A stretch of DNA of 64,000 nt from Collinsella sp. MSK.8.10 (GTDB taxonomy: Bacteria; Actinomycetota; Coriobacteriia; Coriobacteriales; Coriobacteriaceae): NCBI RefSeq assembly GCF_019041915.1, contig NZ_JAHPYF010000006.1, positions 1 to 64,000 on the forward strand, given 5' to 3'. The position numbers and the translations under genes were made by a program. Positions 27,715 to 36,779 of the stretch are shown in pieces (within the stretch, counting starts at the first letter, position 1; each line of letters begins with the position of its first letter). The notes beneath the pieces are model-generated. The model saw only the letters and a program-made list of their open reading frames with translations. It was not told where the DNA came from and did not search any database.

Positions 27715-28596
27715 TTAAAGGATCTCGATCTCAAAGCCGCGGGTGACGGTCTCTCCCGGCTTGGCCACCAGGCAGCCGCGCTTGTGCTCCAGAATATCGT
27801 CCTCGTCGGAGCAGGTGGACAGGCCGCCCCACGGTTCCACGGCCACAAAGTCGCCCTCGGGCTTGCTCCACACAATCAGGTATGGCATATCGGGGAACGT
27901 CAGGCGCACGCCCTTGTCCTCGGTTTTCTTGGTAAGCGTAACCACGCGGCTCTCGAGCACGTCAAAGATGGTCTCTGCGAAGTCAAAGAGTTCGTGGGTC
28001 AGCGGCAGGTCATGGCCAACCATCGGGTTCTTGCTGCGATGCTCAACATCAATCAGGCCCGTCGAGGGAACGGCAGTACAGAGCTCGGCGGCCTCGCGCT
28101 GCTCAAAACGGAGCTCGTAGTCGTCGTAGGACTCGCCCTCGTCAAGCGGGCACTTAAAGCCAGGGTGACCGCCCACAAAGAACGGCATGTCCTCGGTGCC
28201 CTCATTGGTCACCTCGTACGACACGGCCACCTTCTCCGCATCGATCGTGTAACGAGCAACGATCTTAAACGGATACGGGTACTGCTCGAGCAACTCGGCA
28301 TGGTCGGCAGAGCTTAAGCTCAGCACAACCATGTTGTCGCTCTGCTCCTCGAGCTTCCACTCCTGCTTGCGAGCAAAGCCGTGGCGGGCGAGCTTGACCT
28401 CGCGGCCGCCCATGGTCATTGCGCGACCGTCACGAAGGCCGCCGCAGATCGGGAAACAAATGGGTGCCTGGCCCGACCACACCGCCGGGTCGCCCTGCCA
28501 CAGGTACTCACGGCCGTTGGCTTTAATCGAAGTGAACGATCCGCCAGCCGTGCTCAGTGCCACACGAATAGAACCGTTATCAAGAACAAACTCCAT
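27715..28596 (-). CDS. lacX: Aldose 1-epimerase family protein (LacX-like)
   Basis: A 293-residue protein of the galactose-mutarotase-like fold, in the divergent branch that includes lactococcal LacX. Visible family features: GFARKQEW, the FFVGGHPGFKCPL active-site His block and the late Glu in DFVAVEPWGG. Its position inside lacA-lacB-(lacX)-lacC supports the LacX name; its substrate is unproven, presumably a sugar phosphate or galactose anomer. ATG at 28594-28596 is preceded by GGAG. A separate classical GalM is encoded at 47959-49011. Confidence 0.78.
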   Translation of the reverse strand: MEFVLDNGSIRVALSTAGGSFTSIKANGREYLWQGDPAVWSGQAPICFPICGGLRDGRAMTMGGREVKLARHGFARKQEWKLEEQSDNMVVLSLSSADHAELLEQYPYPFKIVARYTIDAEKVAVSYEVTNEGTEDMPFFVGGHPGFKCPLDEGESYDDYELRFEQREAAELCTAVPSTGLIDVEHRSKNPMVGHDLPLTHELFDFAETIFDVLESRVVTLTKKTEDKGVRLTFPDMPYLIVWSKPEGDFVAVEPWGGLSTCSDEDDILEHKRGCLVAKPGETVTRGFEIEIL

Positions 28597-28799
28597 GGGA
28601 ATCTTCTCCTTCACATATCATCTTGCACGATCCATTGCGAACGCCGTGCCTTTAGCACAAAGGTAATGAGGCGGCGCCGCACGCAAAAGAACAATGCACG
28701 CCAAGCCCGCCAAGCCAATTGGGCTGATAGAAAACTGGCCCGCGCCCCATTACAGAAACGCGAGCCGTCAACGGACTAGTTAATTACGCCGGATACCCG

Positions 28800-29324
28800 C
28801 TAATCGTGGTATTCGCCGCGGTCCCACTTCTCCAGGAACTCGTCAAAGAAGTGCGGGTCAGCCTGAGCCTCGGCGTCGGCCTTGTTGCAGGCATCGATCT
28901 TGGCGATCAGGGCATCGTGCTCGGGAGTCTTCTCGTAGGGCTCCTCCAGGAAGGCAAGCATGATATCGGCCATCAGGAACTCGCCGGTGATCTTGCCGCC
29001 AAAGCCCACGATGTTGGCGTTGAGCTCGCGACGGGCATACAGGGCAGAGGTCATGTCGCGGACCAGGGCGCAGCGGGCGCCGGGAACCTTGTTGACGGCG
29101 TTGGTGATGCCGATGCCGGTGCCGCACAGGGCCACGCCAAAGTCGGCCTTGCCGCTGGCAACAGCCTCGCCCACGGCCTTACCGTAGATGGGATAGTGCG
29201 TACGGGTGTGGCTGTAGGTGCCGCAGTCGAGCACCTTGTAGCCAGCCTGCTCCAGGCGGTCGGCCAGATAGATCTTCTCGTCCGTAACGATATGGTCGCA
29301 ACCGATTGCGATGGTCTTCTTCAT
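28800..29324 (-). CDS. lacB: Galactose-6-phosphate isomerase subunit LacB
   Basis: A 174-residue RpiB-fold protein nearly diagnostic for LacB: it begins [17 protein letters not shown] and contains [35 protein letters not shown] and the C-terminal [19 protein letters not shown]. With LacA it interconverts galactose-6-phosphate and tagatose-6-phosphate. ATG 29322-29324 lies after AAAGGACGTTCTG. It is 63 bp downstream of lacA and separated from lacX by ~200 bp that contain no supported gene. Confidence 0.96.
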   Translation of the reverse strand: MKKTIAIGCDHIVTDEKIYLADRLEQAGYKVLDCGTYSHTRTHYPIYGKAVGEAVASGKADFGVALCGTGIGITNAVNKVPGARCALVRDMTSALYARRELNANIVGFGGKITGEFLMADIMLAFLEEPYEKTPEHDALIAKIDACNKADAEAQADPHFFDEFLEKWDRGEYHD

Positions 29325-29387
29325 CAGAACGTCCTTTCGTCTGAATTCACAAGTTGAGGTAGAAGTTCGAGTTCTCGGTGGCTCTCG

Positions 29388-29816
29388 TTAGGCCATCTTG
29401 TTGAGCATGTCGACACGGATCTGGTGACGGCCGCCGGCGTACTGGGCGCGCAGGAACTCGCGGGCGATCTTCTTGGCGACCTCGGTGCCCACAACGCCCG
29501 GGCCCATGGTGACCATGCGCGAGCCGTTGTGCTCGCGGGTCATGTAGGCGGAACGCTCGTCGGAAATGTTGGCGACGACCATGCCCTTGATCTTGACGGC
29601 GGCCATATAGGAGCCGACGCCGTACTTATCGAATGCGAAGCCCTGGGAATCCTTGTGCTCCAGCAGGTCCTTGGCAACGGCGGTCGCGGAATCGACAAAG
29701 TCCGCGGCAGGGGTCTCGGAATAGTCGACGACCTCGTGACCGTCAGCGATGAGCATCTCCTTGATGGACTCCTTCATCGACATACCGTCGGCATCGGAAG
29801 CGATTACAACCCTCAT
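29388..29816 (-). CDS. lacA: Galactose-6-phosphate isomerase subunit LacA
   Basis: A 142-residue RpiB-fold protein, LacA type: MRVVIASDADGMSMKESIK at the start, FDKYGVGSYMAA in the middle and the end HQIRVDMLNKMA. It forms the heteromeric galactose-6-phosphate isomerase with LacB. ATG 29814-29816 follows AAGGAGG. First gene of lacABXC; its upstream region carries TGTTCA/TGAACA palindromes and a copy of the ACCGTTTACGG motif. Confidence 0.95.
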   Translation of the reverse strand: MRVVIASDADGMSMKESIKEMLIADGHEVVDYSETPAADFVDSATAVAKDLLEHKDSQGFAFDKYGVGSYMAAVKIKGMVVANISDERSAYMTREHNGSRMVTMGPGVVGTEVAKKIAREFLRAQYAGGRHQIRVDMLNKMA

Positions 29817-30049
29817 GACATCCTCCTTGAGAGATACGCAGGTGCGTAGTTTCTGTTTGGAAGTGTTGAATCGCGTTCAGGTCCGGGCATCTGAATGTGC
29901 GGTTCTTCACTGTTCATGTTTATTTGAACACATTCGAACATCAACTGCAAGAATTATTTGTTTATCTTTGTTCTTTTTTGACAAATACCGTTTACGGATG
30001 ATTGCTGGCCGTTTGAGCCCGGCGCGGACGTAGCGACCGCGTATTCAAC
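29817..30049 (-). promoter_or_regulatory. lacA promoter region with candidate LacR and global-motif sites
   Basis: Contains TGTTCATGTTTATTTGAACA followed by TTCGAACA (about 29910-29941), the segment TTTGTTTATCTTTGTTC (29957-29973, inverse GAACAAA...), and ACCGTTTACGG at 29997-30007. DeoR-type LacR binding is the natural candidate for the first two (inference). Confidence 0.5.
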
Positions 30050-30087
30050 AAACAAAAGGGCGGCCGAGAACGTGTCTCGCCGCCCTT
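30050..30087 (-). terminator. Terminator of the membrane-protein gene
   Basis: AAGGGCGG and CGAG pair with CTCG and CCGCCCTT; on the minus strand the stem runs into TTTTGTTTGTT. Confidence 0.85.
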
Positions 30088-30121
30088 CGGCGGTATTCCC
30101 CGGTATATACAGCTGTTTTAG

Positions 30122-31123
30122 CTACTCGGACTGCCCGCCCTTTTTGGCGTGCTTGGACGGAGCGCTCAAGAAACGACCCGTCAAATAGTTCGCCGGGCCG
30201 GAAATATCGATCCCCAGCAGCACGTGGCCCAGCCACAGGAACGCCACGAGCACCAGCAGCGGGATAACGCACGAAGTCACGATCATCACGATGACGCCTT
30301 CAATCAGATCGGTCACCTGCTGCACGATCTCGTCGGTCATCTGCTTGGCACTGTCGGTCACCGATGTAAGTAGACTCGATGCCCCATCGGTCAGCTGCTC
30401 AAGTACATTCTTGTTTTCCGTAGTCTCAGACTTCTTTTCGCTCTTTGTGGAGCTCGTCTTGCTCGCTTCAGTCGCCTTTTGCTCTGTCTGCTCGATACTC
30501 ACCTGATACGTCTCATCGACCTTTTGCGATACCCACACGCTCGCGGGTACAAGCGCCATGCCGATCATGGCGACCACCAGCACACGCGTTGCCACGCGGC
30601 GAATGACTGCGCTCGTGCTCCAGCGTCCGTGAATGCCAAGCGACACCGCGAAGAGTACGAGCGAGAACGGAATCAGGATGCCCAGCCCGACCGACCATAA
30701 AATGGTCAGCAGATATTTTTCAAGGTAGAGCACGGCAAGCACGATACCCAAGTTTCCCGAAAGCTGCGCGAGCTGCTCGGCAACTGGCGTTCCTGTATCG
30801 CCCGGCAGCGCAGTGATACCCGCAGATAGGGCGACGCACGAGGTTGTGAGCGCCAAAACATTGCCCTTCTTTTGATCGATGACCTCGATGGTGGAGTCCC
30901 AAGTCTTGGTATCGGCAAAATGCGGACGAGCTACAAAGCCCGACAACAGCGCCAGTACCACGAGCGCAACGATAAAGCCAATCTGCAGCTTTTTGTTTGC
31001 GCACACGACATCGGACAGGCTGGGCTGCAGCTCGGTTACCGTCGTATGCTCGGTTATCTGGACAGGACGCCCATGAGCCATCTCGTGCGCATCTGTCTTT
31101 TGAATCAATCCGTTGTCCGGCAT
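30122..31123 (-). CDS. Polytopic membrane protein of unknown function
   Basis: A 333-residue protein I do not recognise. A ~45-residue cytoplasmic-looking N-terminus is followed by hydrophobic segments near residues 47-67, 84-105, 125-145, 145-170, 183-203 and 278-305. Between the last two lies a ~70-residue polar, Lys/Ser/Thr/Glu-rich stretch (EQTEQKATEASKTSSTKSEK) with coiled-coil character. No catalytic motif is evident. ATG at 31121-31123 follows GAGGAGG with a 7-nt spacer and a strong terminator closes the gene, so it is surely real. It lies between the lac clusters but shows no sign of sugar transport. Confidence 0.8.
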   Translation of the reverse strand: MPDNGLIQKTDAHEMAHGRPVQITEHTTVTELQPSLSDVVCANKKLQIGFIVALVVLALLSGFVARPHFADTKTWDSTIEVIDQKKGNVLALTTSCVALSAGITALPGDTGTPVAEQLAQLSGNLGIVLAVLYLEKYLLTILWSVGLGILIPFSLVLFAVSLGIHGRWSTSAVIRRVATRVLVVAMIGMALVPASVWVSQKVDETYQVSIEQTEQKATEASKTSSTKSEKKSETTENKNVLEQLTDGASSLLTSVTDSAKQMTDEIVQQVTDLIEGVIVMIVTSCVIPLLVLVAFLWLGHVLLGIDISGPANYLTGRFLSAPSKHAKKGGQSE

Positions 31124-31349
31124 TTGGACACCTCCTCATTCCGGCCTGCATTGCGGATGGAAGTATACCCACCCATCGAAAAACCGAACGGGAGGGCGTG
31201 CAGAAGCTCCAAGACTGCCCCCAACGACTAGTCGTTTAAGAACGTCCTCAATGACTATCTCGGGATGAGTTGCGGTGGAATAGGGATTGTTTTGCGCCCG
31301 CCGGCCCCTATTCAGTCCCCATTTCACCGCAACTTGGAGGAGGACAGAA
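31124..31349. repeat. Intergenic repeats between the membrane protein and the PTS EIIA genes
   Basis: An R2-type repeat (CCAACGACTAGTCGTTTAAGAACGTCC) spans about 31217-31257. An imperfect inverted repeat AGTTGCGGTGG...ATAGGG / CCCTATT...CACCGCAACT spans about 31267-31336. No gene supported. Confidence 0.55.
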
Positions 31350-31381
31350 AAAGCTCTGCCGCGGGTAGCGGCAGAGCTTTT
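31350..31381 (-). terminator. Terminator of the PTS EIIA gene
   Basis: Perfect 13-bp stem (31350-31362 with 31368-31380), 5-nt loop, T-run on the minus strand. Confidence 0.9.
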
Positions 31382-31408
31382 GAAAGGGGACTTGGTTGTG
31401 AGGGCTCG

Positions 31409-31747
31409 TTAGGCGAGCTTGGCCTCGAGCTCGGCGATGCGCTTGTAGGCATCGATGGTAAAGCGGGTCTGCTTCTCCAGGATCATAGTGGTCATGAGAG
31501 TGTCCTGAGCGTGAGCCATGATGAAGGTCATCTCCATCTCGCCACCGCCGGCCTCCTGCGAAAGCAGCTTGGTCTGCGTGTCGTGGGCGCCGATAAGTGC
31601 ATCGCTGGCATCCTTGTGCAGCTGTTCGGCCTTCTCAAAGTCACCCTCGCGAGCAGCATCGAGCGCTGCAAGCAGATCGGTCTGGGCGTCACCTGCGTAT
31701 GCGACAATCTCGAATCCAACCATCGAGATTTCTTCTTTGGTTGCCAT
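31409..31747 (-). CDS. lacF: PTS lactose/cellobiose-type EIIA
   Basis: A 112-residue helical EIIA of the lactose/N,N'-diacetylchitobiose family. The phosphorylated His is His79 in TFIMAHAQDTLM, with the conserved Asp82 three residues later. It receives phosphate from HPr and passes it to a lactose-family EIIB. It is the only EIIA of this family in the window and may serve all three EIICB proteins (33323, 38067, 42953). ATG 31745-31747 follows GGAACGCAAC. Its promoter region carries two copies of the ACCGTTCAC motif and a LacR-like segment. Confidence 0.93.
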   Translation of the reverse strand: MATKEEISMVGFEIVAYAGDAQTDLLAALDAAREGDFEKAEQLHKDASDALIGAHDTQTKLLSQEAGGGEMEMTFIMAHAQDTLMTTMILEKQTRFTIDAYKRIAELEAKLA

Positions 31748-31960
31748 GTTGCGTTCCTTTCACATATGAACCAATGGAGAGCATCGCGTCCGGGCATACG
31801 CGCTGCGTTGTGTATGACAGAAACAATAACATTCAAACAAAAAAGAACAGCTCAAAACGTAATTTCGAGCTATGAACGGTCACTTTTCGCCCGTGAACGG
31901 TTTTTAAACCAATCTGAACAATATCAAACACAATTATCGGCAACCCAACAGGACCGCACC
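31748..31960 (-). promoter_or_regulatory. lacF promoter region
   Basis: CTATGAACGGT (31870-31880) and CCGTGAACGGT (31891-31901) are two copies of the recurrent motif in inverse orientation. AAACAATAAC at 31821-31830 also occurs upstream of lacR (47790-47799), suggesting a common DeoR-type operator. Confidence 0.5.
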
Positions 31961-32965
31961 CTAACACAAATCGCGCACCGTATCGCCCTCTACTAGCACA
32001 CCGGGGATCAGCATGTGCTCCACGCCAGACGCACCCCCATCGGCGTCGGCAATCTTGTCGACCGCCCACATGCCGACGCGCTTGTTGTCAAAGCGCACCG
32101 TGGTCAGGCGACGGTCGGGCACGATATCGCCCAGGCTGTCATCAACACCCACCACACTCACGTCCTCGGGCACACGCCTTCCGCATGACTCGAGCCCGCG
32201 AATGCAGCCGTATGCCATGGCATCGTTGGAAGCATAAATGGCCGTACAGGTCGGATCTTCCGCCAGAGCCTGACCGGCAGCATATCCGCTCTGTGCCGTC
32301 CAATCCCCACGGACGAGTCGCGGCGGCTCAATTCCATGCGCGCGCAATGTCTCGCGCCAGCCTTCCTCGCGCCGCATGCCCGAAAGCGAGCGCTCGGGAC
32401 ACGAGATAAAGTGCACGGTTTTGTGCCCCCGCCCCAGCAAGTACTCGACCACCTGGCGCGAGCAATCGAACTGGTCGTTATCGACCGTTGAACAGAGCGG
32501 GTGCTCCAGCATCGTAACGAGCACCGTCTGCATGCCGGGCAGCGGCTCGAAGGTGCCAAAGTCCGCTGGCATGCGATTCATGATCACGACCATGCCGTCT
32601 ACCGGCAGCGCGCTCATACGCGACGATGCGCTCTCGAGGGTATAGGGATGTCCATCTACTTTAGTGAGGGTGATGGCATAGCCATGTTTGTCGGCCGCGG
32701 CGGCAAAGCCCTCCATACGGTCGAGGTTGCCGGTACCGGTAATGTTGAACATGGCGACGCCGACGGTCTTAAACTTGCCACGGCGCAGCGATCGACCGGC
32801 AAAATTGGGGCGATACCCCAGCTCGCGCATGGCGGCACGCACGCGTTCCTTGGTCTCGGGGCGCACACTGGGCGAATCGTGCACGGTGCGCGAGACCGTC
32901 TGCTCCGAGACGCCCGCGAGGCGCGCCACGTCTTTGACGGATACCGATTTTTTAACAGCGGCCAT
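31961..32965 (-). CDS. LacI-family regulator of lactose PTS module 1
   Basis: A 334-residue LacI-family repressor: helix-turn-helix VSVKDVARLAGVSEQTVSRTV (~8-28), hinge GRSLRRGKFKTVGV, sensor domain with YASNDAMAYG and VSVVGVDDSLGD. It is divergent from the EIICB-phospho-beta-galactosidase pair at 33323-36595; the gap contains three copies of a central-CG site TGTTAACGTTGCCA. It resembles the regulators at 22173 and 36780, and all three probably arose by duplication with divergence of operator specificity. Confidence 0.9.
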   Translation of the reverse strand: MAAVKKSVSVKDVARLAGVSEQTVSRTVHDSPSVRPETKERVRAAMRELGYRPNFAGRSLRRGKFKTVGVAMFNITGTGNLDRMEGFAAAADKHGYAITLTKVDGHPYTLESASSRMSALPVDGMVVIMNRMPADFGTFEPLPGMQTVLVTMLEHPLCSTVDNDQFDCSRQVVEYLLGRGHKTVHFISCPERSLSGMRREEGWRETLRAHGIEPPRLVRGDWTAQSGYAAGQALAEDPTCTAIYASNDAMAYGCIRGLESCGRRVPEDVSVVGVDDSLGDIVPDRRLTTVRFDNKRVGMWAVDKIADADGGASGVEHMLIPGVLVEGDTVRDLC

Positions 32966-33322
32966 AGGTCGATCTTTCTATGTCAACGATGCCATTAGTG
33001 GCACCCTACGCAGTCAAATGAAACGTCTTCAAGTATATCTAACGCCTCCCCCACCATACGCTCACCACCCAAAACCTACCGTTCACCGACATTTTTGCTT
33101 CCCCGAACGGCTTTTGTCGCCCAAATGTTAACGTTGCCATTGTGCAAACACAGAGCCACCGGGCGGCTCAAACGTTTACGCGTAAGGAATCGACGGTTCG
33201 CAGGCACAGGAACCACCGGTTCGCGTCCTTTTTTGTGTCACAAAATGGCAACGTCAACATTTTAGCAACCGAACGTCAAAAGCTACCATCGTTGCTAACC
33301 CACCGACTCTTAGGAGCATTGC
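32966..33322. promoter_or_regulatory. Operators and promoter of lactose PTS module 1
   Basis: TGTCAACGATGCCA (32981-32994), TGTTAACGTTGCCA (33126-33139) and, inverted, TGGCAACGTCAACA (33246-33259) are three copies of one central-CG site. ACCGTTCACCG (33078-33088) is the global motif. No gene lies here. Confidence 0.78.
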
Positions 33323-35089
33323 ATGGAGCAACTCATCGCCATCATCGAAAAGGGCCAGCCCTTTTTCAACGCGATCGCCCGCAACAAGTACCTCAAGGCG
33401 ATCCGCGACGGCTTTATCTCCGTCATCCCCATCATCATCTTTTCGTCCATCTTCTGCCTGGTAGCCTCGGTCCCCAACATCTGGGGTTTCTACTGGCCCG
33501 ATGACATCAACAACGCTCTGTGGAAGTGCTACAACTACTCCATGGGCATCCTGGCCATCGCCTGCGCCGCCACCACGGCCAAGCACTTCGCCGACGCTCA
33601 GAACCGCGACCTGCCCAAGAATAACCAGATTAACTTTATCTCATGCATGTGCGCGGCCATCATCGGCTTCTTGCTCCTTTCGAGCGACACCATCGCCACG
33701 GACGCCGCCAGCGGCTTCAACACCACCTACCTTGGTTCCAAGGGCCTGCTGACCGCCTTTATCGCTGCGTTTGTGACCGGCATCATCTACAAGTTCTTCA
33801 TTAAGCGCAACATCACCGTCAAGATGCCCGAGCAGGTTCCGCCCAACATCTCGCAGACCTTTAAGGACATCATCCCCTTCTCCGTCTGCATTACCGTCTT
33901 TTGGGTCTTTGACATCGTCTTCCGCGCTGCTTTTGGCTTCTGCTTTGCCCAGGGCGTCATCCAGGTGTTCCAGCCCCTGTTCACCGCTGCCGACGGCTAT
34001 ATCGGCCTCGCTGTGATTTACGGCGCCATGAGCCTCTTCTGGTTCGTCGGCGTCCACGGCCCCTCGATCGTCGAGCCCGCCATCGCCGCCGCTCTCGTTG
34101 CCAACATGACCGACAACCTAGCTGCGTTCCAGGCTGGCCAGCACGCTTCCGCTGTCCTGACCCAGGGTGCCCAGTACTTCGTCGTCTGCATGGGCGGCAC
34201 CGGCGCCACACTCGTCCTGGTCTTTATGTTCTGCTTCCTGGCTAAGTCCCAGGAGATGCGCGCCGTCGGTAAGGCCGCCATCGTCCCTGTCTGCTTTGCC
34301 GTCAACGAGCCGCTGCTGTTCGCCGCGCCCATCGTGCTCAACCCCGTCTTCTTTGTCCCGTTTGTCTTTGCACCGATCGCCAACATCTGGATCCTCAAGA
34401 TCTTTATCGACTTCTTGGGCATGAACGGCTTTATGTACACTCTGCCTTGGACCGTCCCCGGCCCCATCGGCACCATCATGGGCCTGGGCTTCCAGCCGCT
34501 CGCCTTTGTGATGCTCGCCCTTATCCTGGTCGTCGACTTCGTTCTGTACTACCCGTTCTTCCGTGCCTACGACGCCCAGAAGTGCGCCGAGGAGGCCGAG
34601 ATTTCCGAGGAGGAGCTCGCCGCCAAGAACGCCGAGAAGGCCGCCAAGCTCAACGATGCCTTCCAGGGCAAGGCTGACGCCAAGAGCGTTGCCGCCGGCG
34701 CTGCTGCCGAGGCCGTGAAGGCCGACGCCCCCGCCGCTGTCGCCACCGAGGCAACGACCGCCAGCGACCTCAACGGCAAGCGCGTGCTCGTGCTCTGCCA
34801 GGGCGGCGGTACCTCGGGCCTTCTCGCCAACGCGCTGGCCAAGGCTGCCAAAGAGCGCGGCATCAATCTTGAGACCGCTGCCGAGGCCTATGGCAACCAC
34901 GTTGACATGCTCCCCGACTTTGACCTGGTCGTCCTGGCCCCGCAGGCCGCAAGCTACCTGGCCGACCTGCAGAAGGACTGCGAGCGCGTGGGCAACAAAT
35001 GCGTCGCCTGCCGCGGTAAGCAGTACATCGAGCTCTCCCAGAACGGCGACAAGTCTCTCGCCTTCGTAAGCGAGCAACTCTCGAAGTAA
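33323..35089 (+). CDS. lacE: PTS lactose-family EIICB, module 1
   Basis: A 588-residue EIIC-EIIB fusion. EIIC (~1-430) has the lactose/cellobiose-family helices and motifs FVGVHGPSIVEP and FAVNEPLLF, the region contributing substrate binding. After an Ala/Glu-rich linker the EIIB domain begins at KRVLVLCQGGGTSG, with phosphocysteine Cys492. It imports and phosphorylates a beta-galactoside such as lactose at C6 of the galactosyl unit, receiving phosphate from the LacF-type EIIA. ATG 33323 follows AGGAG. The 6-phospho-beta-galactosidase gene starts 66 bp downstream, across a hairpin. LacE naming rests on fusion type and neighbours; cellobiose as substrate is a possible alternative. Confidence 0.9.
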   Translation: MEQLIAIIEKGQPFFNAIARNKYLKAIRDGFISVIPIIIFSSIFCLVASVPNIWGFYWPDDINNALWKCYNYSMGILAIACAATTAKHFADAQNRDLPKNNQINFISCMCAAIIGFLLLSSDTIATDAASGFNTTYLGSKGLLTAFIAAFVTGIIYKFFIKRNITVKMPEQVPPNISQTFKDIIPFSVCITVFWVFDIVFRAAFGFCFAQGVIQVFQPLFTAADGYIGLAVIYGAMSLFWFVGVHGPSIVEPAIAAALVANMTDNLAAFQAGQHASAVLTQGAQYFVVCMGGTGATLVLVFMFCFLAKSQEMRAVGKAAIVPVCFAVNEPLLFAAPIVLNPVFFVPFVFAPIANIWILKIFIDFLGMNGFMYTLPWTVPGPIGTIMGLGFQPLAFVMLALILVVDFVLYYPFFRAYDAQKCAEEAEISEEELAAKNAEKAAKLNDAFQGKADAKSVAAGAAAEAVKADAPAAVATEATTASDLNGKRVLVLCQGGGTSGLLANALAKAAKERGINLETAAEAYGNHVDMLPDFDLVVLAPQAASYLADLQKDCERVGNKCVACRGKQYIELSQNGDKSLAFVSEQLSK

Positions 35090-35098
35090 GTAACGCTC

Positions 35099-35132
35099 AG
35101 GGCCAGCCGACCATCCAAGACCGGCTGGCCCT
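35099..35132 (+). promoter_or_regulatory. Intercistronic hairpin between EIICB and phosphogalactosidase, module 1
   Basis: AGGGCCAGCCG (35099-35109) pairs with CGGCTGGCCCT (35122-35132), with only a weak T-run. Likely partial terminator or RNA-processing site; module 2 has an unrelated hairpin in the same place. Confidence 0.6.
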
Positions 35133-35155
35133 TCGATTTAGACGATTGGATCATC

Positions 35156-36595
35156 ATGTCCGTTAACCCCGCTAGCGTCACCAACCCGCCTGCGCAGTTT
35201 CCCGAGGACTTTGTCTTTGGCGGCGCCACCGCTGCCTACCAGGTAGAGGGCGAGACCCGCACCCACGGTAAGGGCAAGGTTGCCTGGGACGACTTCCTGG
35301 AGGCCCAGGGGCGCTTCTCCCCCGATCCCGCTTCGGACTTCTACAACCAGTACCCCGTCGACTTGGAGCTGTGCGAGGAGTTCGGTATCAACGGCATCCG
35401 CCTCTCCATCGCCTGGAGCCGCATCTTCCCCAACGGCACCGGCGAAATCAACCCCGAGGGTGTCCAGTTCTACCACGACCTCTTCGCCGAGTGCCACAAG
35501 CACCACGTTGAGCCGTTTGTCACGCTGCATCACTTCGATACGCCGCTGCCCCTCTTTGAGAAGGGCGACTTCCTCAACCGCGAGACCATCGACGCCTTTG
35601 TGGACTTTGCCACCTTCTGCTTTAAGGAGTACGCCGACCAGGTGACCTACTGGTTCACCTTTAACGAGATCTGGGCCGACGCCTCCAACACCTACATCGA
35701 GGGCACCTTCCCCGGTGGCGTTAAGGCACATCTGGCCGAGGCCTTCCAGTGCGAGCACAACATGATGCTCGCCCACGCCAAGGCAGTACTGGCCTTCCAC
35801 AACGGCGGTTTTAAGGGCAAGATCGGCGTCATTCAGTCGCTGGAATTTAAGTATCCGCTCAACGAGAACGACCCCGCCGACATCAAAGCCGCCAACAACG
35901 AGCACGTGCTGCAGAACCAGTTTTTGCTCGACGCCACCTTCCGCGGCGACTATGCGCCCGATACGCTCGAGTGCGCCAACCGCCTGGCTGCCGTCTCGGG
36001 CGGCACCATCGAGATCCTGGACGAGGACCTCGAGATTATGCGCGAGGCCGCGCTCTACAACGACTACCTGGGCGTTAACAACTACCAGTGCCGCTTCTTG
36101 AAGGCTTACGACGGCGAGAACGACCTGCACCACAACGGTACGGGCGAGAAGGGCACTGGCCGCTGGCGCGTCAAGGGTATTGGCGAGCATGTGAACAAGC
36201 CTGGCATCCCCACCACCGACTGGGACTGGATCATCTATCCCGAGGGCCTGTTCGATCTGCTCGTCTACATTAAGCAGCGCTACCCCAACTACAAGCAGAT
36301 TTTCATCACCGAGAACGGCATGGGCTACAAGGACCCCTACAAGGACGGTTTTGTGGACGATCAGCCGCGCATCGACTACATCGAGCAGCACCTGCGCTGG
36401 TTGCTCAAGGCCATGGAGGTGGGCGTCAACGTGGGTGGCTACTTCCTGTGGAGCCTGCAGGATCAGTTCTCCTGGACCAATGGTTACAACAAGCGTTACG
36501 GCTTCTTCTACGTTGACTTTGAAACCCAGAAGCGCACGCCCAAGGCAAGCGCATACTGGTATAAGCACGTGGCGCAGACCCGTCGTCTGGACTAG
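35156..36595 (+). CDS. lacG: 6-phospho-beta-galactosidase, module 1 (GH1)
   Basis: A 479-residue family-1 glycoside hydrolase. The acid/base Glu171 is in WFTFNE, the nucleophile Glu386 in ITENGMGYKD. The N-terminal FVFGGATAAYQVEGETRTHGKG and the C-terminal QDQFSWTNGYNKRYG blocks resemble LacG 6-phospho-beta-galactosidases; in these enzymes the phosphate is held by a Ser/Trp/Lys/Tyr set near residues 425-440 (here WTNGYNKRYG). It splits lactose-6-phosphate into glucose and galactose-6-phosphate, feeding lacAB. It follows its EIICB in one operon. A paralogue lies at 39923. Confidence 0.9.
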   Translation: MSVNPASVTNPPAQFPEDFVFGGATAAYQVEGETRTHGKGKVAWDDFLEAQGRFSPDPASDFYNQYPVDLELCEEFGINGIRLSIAWSRIFPNGTGEINPEGVQFYHDLFAECHKHHVEPFVTLHHFDTPLPLFEKGDFLNRETIDAFVDFATFCFKEYADQVTYWFTFNEIWADASNTYIEGTFPGGVKAHLAEAFQCEHNMMLAHAKAVLAFHNGGFKGKIGVIQSLEFKYPLNENDPADIKAANNEHVLQNQFLLDATFRGDYAPDTLECANRLAAVSGGTIEILDEDLEIMREAALYNDYLGVNNYQCRFLKAYDGENDLHHNGTGEKGTGRWRVKGIGEHVNKPGIPTTDWDWIIYPEGLFDLLVYIKQRYPNYKQIFITENGMGYKDPYKDGFVDDQPRIDYIEQHLRWLLKAMEVGVNVGGYFLWSLQDQFSWTNGYNKRYGFFYVDFETQKRTPKASAYWYKHVAQTRRLD

Positions 36596-36641
36596 CGGCT
36601 GGCGGGGTCGCCTGCCCACATAACCTGTCCCCATTTCTCAG

Positions 36642-36685
36642 CCAGGGGCGGCACGTCACACGGCGCGCCGCCCCCGGCCTTTTTT
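36642..36685 (+). terminator. Terminator of lactose PTS module 1
   Basis: GGGGCGGC (36645-36652) pairs with GCCGCCCC (36667-36674), followed by GGCC and six T. Confidence 0.8.
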
Positions 36686-36704
36686 GGGCGGGTCGAAAGC
36701 CGTC

Positions 36705-36763
36705 TGTCTCGATCTGTAACATTTGGCCGAGATTTTGGGTCCAAACTGTTACAGATTGAGACA
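36705..36763. repeat. 60-bp palindromic repeat Q, copy 1
   Basis: TGTCTCGATCTGTAAC...GTTACAGATTGAGACA with a variable interior. Five further copies lie at 41436-41655 and 46730-46869. Confidence 0.8.
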
Positions 36764-36779
36764 AACGAGCGAAGCACGT

